Below, in pieces: positions 8,748 through 17,234 of a stretch of DNA of 64,000 nucleotides. Below the pieces are notes generated by a model. The model searched no databases. It was not told where the DNA came from and worked only from the letters and a program-made list of their open reading frames with translations. This stretch comes from Parahaliea maris (GTDB taxonomy: Bacteria; Pseudomonadota; Gammaproteobacteria; Pseudomonadales; Halieaceae), in contig NZ_VRZA01000004.1 in assembly GCF_008064665.1 (NCBI RefSeq), positions 372,001-436,000 on the forward strand. Direction: 5' to 3'. The number at the start of each line of letters is the position of its first letter. Positions within the stretch are counted from its first letter, which is position 1. The translations under genes and the position numbers were made by a program.

Positions 8748-9860
8748 GTGGACATGTTGAGCGAATGGATGGGTGACCTGAACGCCCTGTGGCAGGGCAG
8801 CGGCCCGCTGGTGGCGAGTGCCGTGCTGGTGCTGGGTGCACTGTGCGTACACCTGTTGCTCGGGGTGCTCGTGCGCAGGTTGCATCGGGCCGCGGCCCAC
8901 AGCCAGAACCGCTGGGACGACGTGGTGATGAGCGCCCTGGAGCTGCCCCTGCGGGTCGTGCTCTGGGTGGTGGTGGTCTACCTGCTGCTCACCCTGAACT
9001 CCCTGGGTGAGAGCTGGCGTCAGCTGGTATTCGGGGCCTACGACACAGCCCTGGTCCTGTTGCTGGCCTGGTTCCTGCACCGGCTGGTCTATTACTCCGA
9101 GGAGGAACTGCTGCACGAGGACAGGGGCAGCAAGACCTCCACCGACAAGGCCACGGTGCACGCCATCGCCAAGTTGCTGCGCATCACCCTGTGGATCCTG
9201 GCGTCCCTGATGGCGCTGCAGAGTATCGGTGTATCGGTCTCGGGGCTGCTGGCCTTCGGCGGGGTCGGCGGCATCGCCGTGGGTTTTGCCGCCAAGGATT
9301 TGCTGGCCAACTTCTTCGGCGCCATGAGCATCTACCTCGACCGGCCCTTTGCCCCGGGTGACTGGATTCGCTCCCCGGACCGGGAGATCGAGGGTACCGT
9401 CGAGGAGATCAGTTGGCGCCTGACCCGCATCCGGACCTTTGACCAGCGCCCTCTCTACGTGCCCAACGCGGTATTCACCCAGATTGCCGTTGAGAACCCC
9501 TCGCGCATGCTCAACCGGCGCATCAAGGAGACCATCGGTATCCGCTACCAGGACAGCGCCGCCATGGAGGCGATTGTCGCCGAGGTGAAGGCCATGCTGG
9601 AGCAGCACGAGGAAATCGATACCGAGCGCACCCTGATGGTCAACTTCGTCAGCTTCGGTCCCTCGTCGCTGGACTTTTTCATCTACACCTTTACCAAGAC
9701 TACGGTCTGGGCGGAGTACCACCGCATCAAGCAGGATGTGCTGCTGCGTATCCTGGCGATCATCCACGCCCACGATGCCGACGTGGCCTTTCCCACCCGT
9801 ACGCTGCACCTGGAGCACAGTGAACCGGAGCCGGCGGCTGCCCCGGAGCCGGCTCGATGA
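8748..9860 (+). CDS. Mechanosensitive ion channel, MscS family
   Basis: A 370-residue inner-membrane channel. The N-terminal half has about four hydrophobic segments (near residues 15-40, 60-85, 95-120 and 140-165). The pore-lining helix and the start of the MscS beta domain follow, in the typical GVGGIAVGFAAKDLLANFFG - DRPFAPGDWI sequence, then the beta domain with its PNAVFTQIAVENPSR motif and a mixed alpha/beta C-terminal domain. It should open under membrane tension to release solutes on osmotic downshock. The GTG at 8748 is chosen because AAGGAG lies 12 bases upstream; ATG 8754 is possible. Its end overlaps the phosphorylase start (ATGA). Confidence 0.9.
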   Translation: MDMLSEWMGDLNALWQGSGPLVASAVLVLGALCVHLLLGVLVRRLHRAAAHSQNRWDDVVMSALELPLRVVLWVVVVYLLLTLNSLGESWRQLVFGAYDTALVLLLAWFLHRLVYYSEEELLHEDRGSKTSTDKATVHAIAKLLRITLWILASLMALQSIGVSVSGLLAFGGVGGIAVGFAAKDLLANFFGAMSIYLDRPFAPGDWIRSPDREIEGTVEEISWRLTRIRTFDQRPLYVPNAVFTQIAVENPSRMLNRRIKETIGIRYQDSAAMEAIVAEVKAMLEQHEEIDTERTLMVNFVSFGPSSLDFFIYTFTKTTVWAEYHRIKQDVLLRILAIIHAHDADVAFPTRTLHLEHSEPEPAAAPEPAR

Positions 9861-10615
9861 CGGGGCTGGCCATCATCGGCGGCACCGGCATTGCCGAACT
9901 CGACGGCCTGGTGGTTTACCGGGAGCACGCCGTGGACACGCCCTTCGGCGCGCCCTCCGGATCGATCCAGGAGGGCCGGCTGGGGGAGGCGGTGGTGTAC
10001 TTCCTCCACCGGCACGGTGGCCCCGCGACCATTCCGCCACACCGCATCAACTACCGCGCCAACCTCTGGGCCCTGCACTCGCTGGGGGTGGGAGCAGTGG
10101 TGGGGATCAATGCCGTGGGGGGAATTACCGGCGAGATGCGGCCGGGGCGGCTGCTGATTCCGGACCAGCTTATCGATTACACCTGGGGCCGCGAACACAC
10201 CTTCGATGACGGCTTGAGCGGTGAGTTGCTGCACGTCGACTTTACCGAACCCTATGACCGGGAGCTGCGCCAGGCTTTGATTGGGGCGGCGGATCAGGCC
10301 GCCATCGATTGCGAGCCGGGCGGGGTGCACGGTGTGATGCAGGGGCCGCGGCTGGAAACCGCTGCCGAGGTGCGCAGGCTGGCCCGGGACGGCTGCGACG
10401 TGGTGGGAATGACGGGGATGCCGGAAGCGGCCCTGGCCCGGGAGCTGGGCCTGCCGTACGCCTCGGTCTGTATGGTGGTCAACGCCGCCGCGGGGCTGGG
10501 GGATGTACCCCTGTCGCTGGCGATCATGCACCAGATCCTGGCGCGGGAAGCCGGCGCCGTGCGCAAGCTGCTGGAGACCCTGGTCGCGCGGCGCGCGCTA
10601 CAGGACGCCCGGTAA
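9857..10615 (+). CDS. S-methyl-5'-thioinosine phosphorylase (MTAP/PNP family)
   Basis: 252 residues of the trimeric purine nucleoside phosphorylase fold. Visible are the N-terminal phosphate loop (LAIIGGTGIAEL), the PPHRINYRANLWAL segment, INAVGGI, the ribose/base region MTGMPEAALARELGLPYA and VNAAAGLG near the end. The Asn in that last motif sits where adenine-specific enzymes carry Asp, which points to 6-oxopurine substrates, as in the Pseudomonas methylthioinosine phosphorylase (PA3004). That gene is in the same neighbourhood in Pseudomonas, next to csiV and mfd. The enzyme salvages methylthioinosine formed from methylthioadenosine. The nagZ gene that usually precedes it in Pseudomonas is missing here. 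Confidence 0.82.
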   Translation: MTGLAIIGGTGIAELDGLVVYREHAVDTPFGAPSGSIQEGRLGEAVVYFLHRHGGPATIPPHRINYRANLWALHSLGVGAVVGINAVGGITGEMRPGRLLIPDQLIDYTWGREHTFDDGLSGELLHVDFTEPYDRELRQALIGAADQAAIDCEPGGVHGVMQGPRLETAAEVRRLARDGCDVVGMTGMPEAALARELGLPYASVCMVVNAAAGLGDVPLSLAIMHQILAREAGAVRKLLETLVARRALQDAR

Positions 10616-11791
10616 GGCGCCCTCCAGCACCCCGGCTTCCTGCTCCAGGGCGGCCCTGGCTTCTGCTTCGGCCTCACCCAGCTGCTCCAGGGTTTCCTCC
10701 GACAGGGGGGTCAGCTTGACCACGACACCCAGCATCGGGTGATCCAGGTAGTGCACCTCGGTACTGCGCATGCGTCGGTGTTGCTGCAGCACAATGGCGT
10801 GGCGGTAGGGGTAGGGGGGCGGCAGCGCCCCGGGCGTCGGGTTCACCGCGATTTCTCCGGGTGACACCGCTTCACCGTCGGTCCACGCGGTGCCATCAAG
10901 TACCGCGTCCGCCCGCACCACGTATTCGCCAAATTCGTTCGGGTCGAGAGGTTCGACAATGCTCAGCGAGGCCGGGGCCAGCGGCGGGGCGGGCATGCGC
11001 CAGTCACCGGGCAGGTACTCGCCCTCGGTGTTCAGCCACAGATGGGTGTCGATGTGCAGAAAGCGGGATACGTAGATCCGTACACTGCCCTGCAGGCGCG
11101 GGTAGCTGGCCTCGCTGCCGGAGTCGTCGATGATGATGGCGCGGGCTTCGTTCTCGCCCGCCATGGGCTGCAGCCAGGCCTGGTGAAACAGCATCTGGTA
11201 ACCGCCGCGCCGTTCCATGTAGGCGGCTTTGCCGCGGAATTCCTGCTCGGCGGCCGGGCGCACCACCCAGGGAGTCGGGCGCGGCGGCGGGGCGGGTTCC
11301 TCTTCGGGTAACAGCTCGCCGTCTGTTGGCACGGCTTCCCCGGGAAGCAGCGCCTGGTCGCCCCCCGGCTGCGCGTCGGGTAACGGCTCCGTTGTGGGCG
11401 CCGCCTCGCGGTAGGGAATATCCAGCGGGCCCTCGGTGAGCTCGGGTTCCTCCTCGATCTCGATATTCACGAACTCGATGGTCTGTTTGCCCTCGGGGCC
11501 GATGGTGCTGGTTACGGCCTGGTTTTCCCCGGCCGGGTGGGCGGCAATACGCGCTTCAACTTTTTCCGGATACACCAGGAAGCGATGCCGTTCGGGGTAG
11601 GCCAGCTCGGGCAGCGGGTCCCAGCGCTCAGCCGAAGCCGCCCCGGCGTTGCCCTGGGTGAAGATCATCAGTTCCACCCGGTACCAGCGCTGGCCGCTGT
11701 CCTCCTCGGGGACAAGCTCCAGTTGGGACCAGGCGGATTGGGTGGCCAGCAGGCCGAGGAGTGAGGCGAGGGCAGTCAGGCGTCGATTCAT
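10598..11791 (-). CDS. csiV: CsiV-family periplasmic peptidoglycan-binding protein
   Basis: 397 residues with a cleavable signal peptide (residues 1-22, ending SAWS). The mature N-terminus has WYRVELMIFTQGN, the signature strand of the CsiV family, and a matching strand with LWLNTEGEYLP late in the protein. A Pro/Glu-rich linker lies around residues 140-185. Vibrio CsiV binds peptidoglycan and activates the cell-wall enzyme LpoV; the same role here is inference. It starts on the last base of the mfd stop (TGATG), so it is coupled to mfd. Its 3' end overlaps the convergent phosphorylase gene by 18 bases. Confidence 0.8.
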   Translation of the reverse strand: MNRRLTALASLLGLLATQSAWSQLELVPEEDSGQRWYRVELMIFTQGNAGAASAERWDPLPELAYPERHRFLVYPEKVEARIAAHPAGENQAVTSTIGPEGKQTIEFVNIEIEEEPELTEGPLDIPYREAAPTTEPLPDAQPGGDQALLPGEAVPTDGELLPEEEPAPPPRPTPWVVRPAAEQEFRGKAAYMERRGGYQMLFHQAWLQPMAGENEARAIIIDDSGSEASYPRLQGSVRIYVSRFLHIDTHLWLNTEGEYLPGDWRMPAPPLAPASLSIVEPLDPNEFGEYVVRADAVLDGTAWTDGEAVSPGEIAVNPTPGALPPPYPYRHAIVLQQHRRMRSTEVHYLDHPMLGVVVKLTPLSEETLEQLGEAEAEARAALEQEAGVLEGALPGVL

Positions 11792-14700
11792 CAGGCGGCG
11801 TTATCCGTGGCGTCTGCGGCGAAATTGTCCAGTATTTGCTCGGCAAACTGCCGGCGTTGCTCGGGTTGCTCCAGCTCGCGTTTGAAGCGCAGCCGGGTGG
11901 CCCCCGCCAGTTGGTAACCGGTGGGGTCGGATTGCACCAGCTTCACCAGCGACAGGGGATTGACCCGGGTATTGTCGTTGAAATCGATAGTACCACCCTG
12001 CGTGCCCACCTCAATGGCGCGGATACCCAGGCGCTGGGCAGCGATGCGCAGGCGCGATACCTGTACCAGGTTGTCGACCTGCGGCGGCAACAGGCCGAAG
12101 CGGTCGATCATCTCCACCTGGATCTCCCGCAGGGCCTCATCGCTGTCGGCGGCGGCGATGCGCTTGTACAGCACCAGGCGGGTGTTGATGTCGGGCAGGT
12201 AGTCCTCGGGGATCAGCGCCGCCGTGTGCAGGTTCACCTCGGTGCCGGCGTCCAGCGGGGCGTCCACGTCGGGAATGTCGCCGCGGCGCAGGGCGGCCAC
12301 GGCCCGTTCGAGCATTTCCATGTACAGGCTGAAACCCACACTGTGGATCTGGCCGCTCTGTTCGTCCCCCAGCAGTTCGCCGGCACCGCGTATCTCCAGG
12401 TCGTGGGTGGCGAGCAGGTAGCCGGCGCCCAGGTCTCCGGCCGCCTCGATCGCTTCCAGCCGCTTCTCGGCGTCCGGCGTAATCGCCGAGCGCGGCGGGC
12501 ACAGCAGGTAGGCGTAGGCCTGGTGGTGTGAGCGCCCGACACGGCCGCGCAACTGGTGCAGCTGGGCCAGGCCGAACTTGTCGGCCCGCTCGATGATGAT
12601 GGTGTTGGCGTTGGGTATGTCGATCCCGGTCTCGATGATGGTGGTGCAGAGCAGAATGTGATGGCGCTGGTGGTAGAAGTCCGACATCACCCGCTCCAGT
12701 TCGTGCTCGCGCATCTGGCCGTGGGCGACGGCGATCGACAGCTCTGGCAGCAGCTCACGCAGCTTGGCCGCGGTCTGCTCGATGGTCTTCACCTCGTTGT
12801 GCAGGTAATAGACCTGGCCGCCGCGCAGGGTCTCCCGCAGGACTGCCTCCTTGACCAGGGCGATGTTGTGCTCGCGCACGAAGGTCTTGATCGACAGGCG
12901 CCGGGCCGGTGGGGTGGCGATGATTGACAGGTCGCGCATGCCGCCCAGGGCCATGTTCAGGGTCCGGGGGATCGGCGTGGCGGTGAGCGTGAGGATATCC
13001 ACCTCGGCGCGCAGGGCCTTGATGGCCTCCTTTTGCTTCACCCCGAAGCGGTGCTCTTCGTCGATGATCAGCAAGCCCAGGTCGCCGAAGGCGAAATCCT
13101 GGCCGAGCAGCTTGTGGGTGCCCACCAGGATGTCGACTTCGCCACTGCTGACCCGCTTGCTGACCGCGGCCAGTTCCTTGCCGGTCTTGAAGCGCGATAC
13201 CACCTCCACATTGAAGGGCCAGTCGGCGAAGCGGTCGGCGAAGGAATTGTGGTGCTGCTGGGCGAGGAGGGTGGTGGGCACCAGCACCGCCACCTGCTTG
13301 CGGTTGGCGGCGGCGATGAAGGCCGCGCGCATGGCGACCTCGGTCTTGCCGAAGCCCACGTCGCCACACACCAGCCGGTCCATGACCCGGGGGCTCGCCA
13401 TGTCGTCCAGTACCGCCTCGATGGCCGCGGCCTGGTCGGCGGTTTCCTCGAAGGGGAAGGTGGCGGCGAACAGGTCGTAGTCCGGGTGAGGGATGGTAAA
13501 GCTGTGGCCCTCGCGGGCCTCCCGCCGGGCGTACACTTCCAGCAGCTGGGCAGCGACGTCCGAGGCGCGCTCGCTGGCCTTGCGCCGGGCCTTGTCCCAC
13601 TGGTCGGAGCCCAGTTTGTGCAGGGGGGCCAGCTCCGGGTCTGCCCCGGCGTAGCGGCTGATCAGGTGCAGGGAGGCTACCGGCACGTACAGGCGCGATC
13701 CCTGGGCGTAGTCCAGGGTCAGGAATTCGTTGACCTCGCCATCCACTTCCAGGGTCTGCAGGCCGACATAGCGGCCCACGCCGTGTTCCAGATGCACCAC
13801 CGGTACACCTTCCCGTAGTTCCGAGATATCGCGGAAGATATTGGCGTTGCTCGACTCCTCCGCCTTGCGTCGGCGCCGGCGTTGGGCCACGCGCTTGCCA
13901 AAGAGCTGGGTTTCGCAGACCAGGGCGGGCAGGTCGGGCCCGAAGTACATGCCCCGGTCGAGGGGGGCGGTGGCAATGGCGAAGGGCTCGTTGCTGGCTT
14001 CGAACTCCGCCCAGTTACTGACGGCGACGGGCTTGAGGCCTTCCTGCTTCAGGCTGTCCAGCAGCATTTCCCGGCGTCCGGCGGATTCGGCGCACAGCAG
14101 TACCGGGGCCTGCTGGGATTCGATAAAGCGGCCGAGCCGCGCCATCGGCGCCTCGCGGCTCTCGCCCGCCGCCAGTTCCGGCGGCGGCAGGCTGGGGGCG
14201 CTCACGTGGACCGGGGCGTCCGGGTTCAGGCGCAACTCCAGCACCGCGCGCTGGCCCAGCAGGTGGTAGAGCTCCTCCACCGGGGTAAAGCAGCGGGTCG
14301 GGGGCAGCAGGGGGCGGCGGGGGTCGATGCCGTACTCCTCGAAGCGCTGGTTGGCCTCGCCCCAGAAGCGCTGGGCGGCGCCGTGGTGGTCGCCGACCGC
14401 CACCACCGGGGTGTCCTCGGGGAGGTAGTCCAGCAGGGTGCCGCACTGCTCGAAGAACAGGGGCAGGAAGTATTCGCAGCCGCCGGGGGAGCGCCCGGCG
14501 CTGACTTCGCTGTACACCGGGCAGGCGTCGTGGTCGACCTCGAAGGCCTCGTACCAGTTAAGCTGGAAGCGGCTGATGGCGCCGGGATTGAGCGGGTACT
14601 CCCGGGCCGGCAGCAGGTTGATGGCCTCGACTTTCTCTACCGTGCGCTGGGTCTCCGGATCGAAAGTGCGCAGGGTGTCCACCTCGTCGTCCAGCAGGTC

Positions 14701-15255
14701 GATGCGGAAGGGCGTGCTGGAGCCCATCGGGAAAATGTCCAGCAGGGAGCCGCGCAGGGCGAATTCCCCGTGCTCGTAGACGGTATCGACATTGCGATAG
14801 CCGTTGCGCTCCAGGTTCCGGCGAAAGGTGTCGACATCCAGGGTGTCCCCCGGGGCCAGCACCAGGCTGCTGCCGGCGATGTATTCGGTGGGCGCGATCC
14901 GGTGCATCAGGGTGGGCATGGGCACGATCAGTACCCCGCCGCGCACGGAGGGCAGGCGGTACAGGGTGCTCAGGCGCTCGGAAATGATGTCCTGGTGCGG
15001 GGAAAAACTGTCGTAGGGCAGGGTCTCCCAGTCCGGGAAGGCCAGTAACTCCACGCCTGCGGGCAAGAAGAAGGGCAGTTCCCGCTCCAGGGCCAGGGCG
15101 GCGCTGGTGTCTGGTGTCACTACCAGCAGCAGGCGTTCGGTGTTGGCCAGTTCCGCCACACAGCGTGCCTGTGCGCTCCCGTATAACGGCCCGATTGCCG
15201 TGCGGCTGCCGGGCTTGTCGGGCCAGGGGGTGGTGGCGAGCAGGGCGTGGAACAT
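11791..15255 (-). CDS. mfd: Transcription-repair coupling factor Mfd
   Basis: A 1154-residue ATP-dependent translocase, the size of E. coli Mfd (1148). In order: the UvrB-homology region that recruits UvrA (about 1-330), the RNA polymerase-interacting domain (about 480-550, with VVHLEHGVGRYVGL), the RecG-like motor with Walker A GDVGFGKTEVAMRA (about 630-645) and Walker B IIDEEHRFG (about 730), and the TRCF C-terminal autoinhibitory domain. It removes RNA polymerase stalled at lesions and hands the site to UvrA. csiV follows with a 1-base overlap. It is divergent from gap across 265 bases. Confidence 0.97.
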   Translation of the reverse strand: MFHALLATTPWPDKPGSRTAIGPLYGSAQARCVAELANTERLLLVVTPDTSAALALERELPFFLPAGVELLAFPDWETLPYDSFSPHQDIISERLSTLYRLPSVRGGVLIVPMPTLMHRIAPTEYIAGSSLVLAPGDTLDVDTFRRNLERNGYRNVDTVYEHGEFALRGSLLDIFPMGSSTPFRIDLLDDEVDTLRTFDPETQRTVEKVEAINLLPAREYPLNPGAISRFQLNWYEAFEVDHDACPVYSEVSAGRSPGGCEYFLPLFFEQCGTLLDYLPEDTPVVAVGDHHGAAQRFWGEANQRFEEYGIDPRRPLLPPTRCFTPVEELYHLLGQRAVLELRLNPDAPVHVSAPSLPPPELAAGESREAPMARLGRFIESQQAPVLLCAESAGRREMLLDSLKQEGLKPVAVSNWAEFEASNEPFAIATAPLDRGMYFGPDLPALVCETQLFGKRVAQRRRRRKAEESSNANIFRDISELREGVPVVHLEHGVGRYVGLQTLEVDGEVNEFLTLDYAQGSRLYVPVASLHLISRYAGADPELAPLHKLGSDQWDKARRKASERASDVAAQLLEVYARREAREGHSFTIPHPDYDLFAATFPFEETADQAAAIEAVLDDMASPRVMDRLVCGDVGFGKTEVAMRAAFIAAANRKQVAVLVPTTLLAQQHHNSFADRFADWPFNVEVVSRFKTGKELAAVSKRVSSGEVDILVGTHKLLGQDFAFGDLGLLIIDEEHRFGVKQKEAIKALRAEVDILTLTATPIPRTLNMALGGMRDLSIIATPPARRLSIKTFVREHNIALVKEAVLRETLRGGQVYYLHNEVKTIEQTAAKLRELLPELSIAVAHGQMREHELERVMSDFYHQRHHILLCTTIIETGIDIPNANTIIIERADKFGLAQLHQLRGRVGRSHHQAYAYLLCPPRSAITPDAEKRLEAIEAAGDLGAGYLLATHDLEIRGAGELLGDEQSGQIHSVGFSLYMEMLERAVAALRRGDIPDVDAPLDAGTEVNLHTAALIPEDYLPDINTRLVLYKRIAAADSDEALREIQVEMIDRFGLLPPQVDNLVQVSRLRIAAQRLGIRAIEVGTQGGTIDFNDNTRVNPLSLVKLVQSDPTGYQLAGATRLRFKRELEQPEQRRQFAEQILDNFAADATDNAA

Positions 15256-15444
15256 GAGCGAATCCGGTCGGCAGCAGTTACTGGGAGCCCCGCCCGCGGG
15301 CAGGGGGCGCTATTGTAAGGGGAAGGGAGCGGTCTCTCCACCCGCTGATGACACTCGGGGCCTTCCCCCGGCAAAAGCGCCCGGCTCGCCCGTGTGGCCT
15401 GACCTGAAGGGGTGTCGCCGGGGTGTAAATATGACCGCTCTGCC

Positions 15445-15473
15445 TTGCCCCGGCGGGGGTGGGCGAGGATAAT
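15445..15473 (+). promoter_or_regulatory. Probable sigma-70 promoter for gap
   Basis: TTGCCC at 15445-15450 and GATAAT at 15468-15473 are separated by 17 bases, a good fit to the sigma-70 consensus, and lie about 50 bases before the GTG start of gap. A GC-rich discriminator follows the -10 element. No operator is obvious. Confidence 0.55.
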
Positions 15474-15520
15474 ACGCGCGCCCGAAACCCGACCCAATGC
15501 ACTAAAGAAAGGTACACACA

Positions 15521-16990
15521 GTGAGCGAACGCAAGAGAGAGCGCCCGGCAGACTACTTCCGGGACTGGAAAGAGCGCGAAGCGCTGGCCGAAGGCATGAT
15601 TCCCGTGGTGGGCAAGCTGGCCCGCGAGCACAACGTCAAATGCTACATTTACGGCAAATCACTGGTAAACCGCTCTGTGCTGGAGATCATGAAGGATCAC
15701 CGCTACGTGCGTCAGGTGGAAGAGAACGAACTGTCCGAGTTTGAGACCTGGCCCGTGCTGCAGACCCTGAGCCAGCTCGACCTGGGTCCGGCCCATATCG
15801 ACATCGGCCGCCTGGCGGTCAACTATTACGACCACGGCCACGGTGCCGGCAAGACCATCGAAGAGTATGTCACCGCCCAGGTGGAAGACCTGGTCGGCGC
15901 TACCGAGAAGCCGGTAGAAGAGCCCCGCGATGTGGTGCTGTACGGTTTTGGCCGTATCGGCCGCCTGATGGCCCGCATCCTGATTGACAAGACCGACGGT
16001 GGCGAGAGCCTGCGCTTGCGCGCCGTTGTCGTGCGCAAGGGCAAGGCCCCCAACGACCTGGTCAAGCGCGCCAGCCTGCTGCGTCGCGATTCCGTGCACG
16101 GTGCTTTTGAAGGCACCATCCGCGTGGACGAGGAGCACCAGTCCTTTGTGGCCAACGGCAACGAAGTCAAGGTGATCTACGCCGATTCCCCCGCCGAGGT
16201 GGACTACACCCAGTACGGCATCAAGAACGCCATCGTGGTCGATAACACCGGTGTGTGGCGTGACGAGGATGGCCTGGCCCAGCACCTCAAGTGCCCCGGC
16301 GTGAGCAAGGTGATCCTGACGGCACCCGGCAAGGGCGACATGAAGAACGTGGTTGCCGGTATCAACAACGACATCATTGCAGCGTCCGATACCATTATTT
16401 CCGCGGCGTCCTGCACCACTAACGCCATCGCGCCGCCGCTCAAGGCTATCGATGACGAGTTCGGCATTATCACCGGGCACGTGGAAACCGTTCACGCCTA
16501 CACCAACGACCAGAACCTGATCGACAACTACCACAAGGCGGAGCGCCGCGGCCGCAGTGCGCCCCTGAACATGGTGTTGACCGAAACCGGCGCTGCCAAG
16601 GCGGTGGCCAAGGTGCTGCCGCAGCTGGAGGGCAAGCTGACCGGTAACGCGATTCGCGTGCCGACCCCGAACGTGTCCATGGCCATCCTGAACCTGACCC
16701 TGGGCCGGGCCACCGACAAGGAAGCCCTGAACGAGTTCATGCGCAATGCGGCCCTGCATTCGTCCATGCGCAAACAGATCGACTACTCGAATTCGCCGGA
16801 AGTGGTGTCCAGTGACTTCGTGGGCTCGCGCCACGCCTGCATCTACGATGCCCAGGCGACCATCGTCAACGGTACCCAGGCCGTGGTTTACTTGTGGTAC
16901 GACAATGAATTCGGCTACAGCTGCCAGGTGTACCGGATTCTCGAGCAGATGGCGGGCATCAACTACCGGGTCTATCCCCGGGAAGGATGA
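15521..16990 (+). CDS. gap: Glyceraldehyde-3-phosphate dehydrogenase, long form
   Basis: 489 residues, about 150 longer than classical GAPDH. The extra part is an N-terminal domain of roughly 125 residues before the NAD-binding Rossmann fold, which starts at VVLYGFGRIGRL. The catalytic cysteine is Cys298 in SAASCTTNAIAPPL, followed by the HAYTNDQ region and the C-terminal WYDNEFGYS motif. This long type matches the gene next to nqr in Pseudomonas (PA3001); a gluconeogenic role for it is inference. The GTG start is preceded by AAAGG. It is divergent from mfd and upstream of the nqr operon. Confidence 0.93.
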   Translation: MSERKRERPADYFRDWKEREALAEGMIPVVGKLAREHNVKCYIYGKSLVNRSVLEIMKDHRYVRQVEENELSEFETWPVLQTLSQLDLGPAHIDIGRLAVNYYDHGHGAGKTIEEYVTAQVEDLVGATEKPVEEPRDVVLYGFGRIGRLMARILIDKTDGGESLRLRAVVVRKGKAPNDLVKRASLLRRDSVHGAFEGTIRVDEEHQSFVANGNEVKVIYADSPAEVDYTQYGIKNAIVVDNTGVWRDEDGLAQHLKCPGVSKVILTAPGKGDMKNVVAGINNDIIAASDTIISAASCTTNAIAPPLKAIDDEFGIITGHVETVHAYTNDQNLIDNYHKAERRGRSAPLNMVLTETGAAKAVAKVLPQLEGKLTGNAIRVPTPNVSMAILNLTLGRATDKEALNEFMRNAALHSSMRKQIDYSNSPEVVSSDFVGSRHACIYDAQATIVNGTQAVVYLWYDNEFGYSCQVYRILEQMAGINYRVYPREG

Positions 16991-16992
16991 GC

Positions 16993-17015
16993 TTTTCTCA
17001 CGCTCTGAGAGAAAA
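16993..17015 (+). terminator. Weak hairpin just after gap
   Basis: TTTTCTC (16993-16999) and GAGAAAA (17009-17015) form a 7-bp stem with a 9-base loop directly downstream of the gap stop codon. The stem is AT-rich and no T-run follows, so it would be a weak or Rho-assisted terminator at best. Confidence 0.3.
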
Positions 17016-17035
17016 TCTGTTCTAAATCAAGCAGC

Positions 17036-17069
17036 TGCTCCCCCGAGATGGTGGCCATCCGGGGGAGCA
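17036..17069 (+). terminator. Long, stable hairpin between gap and nqrA
   Basis: Perfect 10-bp arms TGCTCCCCCG (17036-17045) and CGGGGGAGCA (17060-17069) enclose a second 5-bp stem, GATGG/CCATC, with a TGG loop, giving about 15 bp with one bulged A. There is no downstream T-run, so it may end gap transcripts with Rho, protect their 3' ends, or act in the nqr leader. A perfect TATAAT starts 7 bases later. Confidence 0.5.
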
Positions 17070-17075
17070 TTCCGC

Positions 17076-17127
17076 TATAATGCGCGCGGCTCGAATCCGG
17101 GCGGCTCATTTTGCCTGAAATTCAGGC
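17076..17127 (+). promoter_or_regulatory. nqr operon promoter -10 element and 15-bp palindrome
   Basis: TATAAT at 17076-17081 is a perfect -10 hexamer about 155 bases before nqrA. The expected -35 position falls in the hairpin loop and shows no match. Downstream, GCCTGAA-A-TTCAGGC at 17113-17127 is a perfect palindrome placed just after the likely transcription start, a position that suits a repressor operator. The remaining leader to 17234 has further short repeats but no riboswitch class I recognise. Confidence 0.5.
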
Positions 17128-17234
17128 GGGAATAGCTGACTGACGCGGATTTCTGCCGGCTGCGGTATGGCCGGTAAGACCAGTCGGGTCTCCAGTCGCT
17201 ACACACTATTGTTCTCAATCTGCAGGCAGATCGT

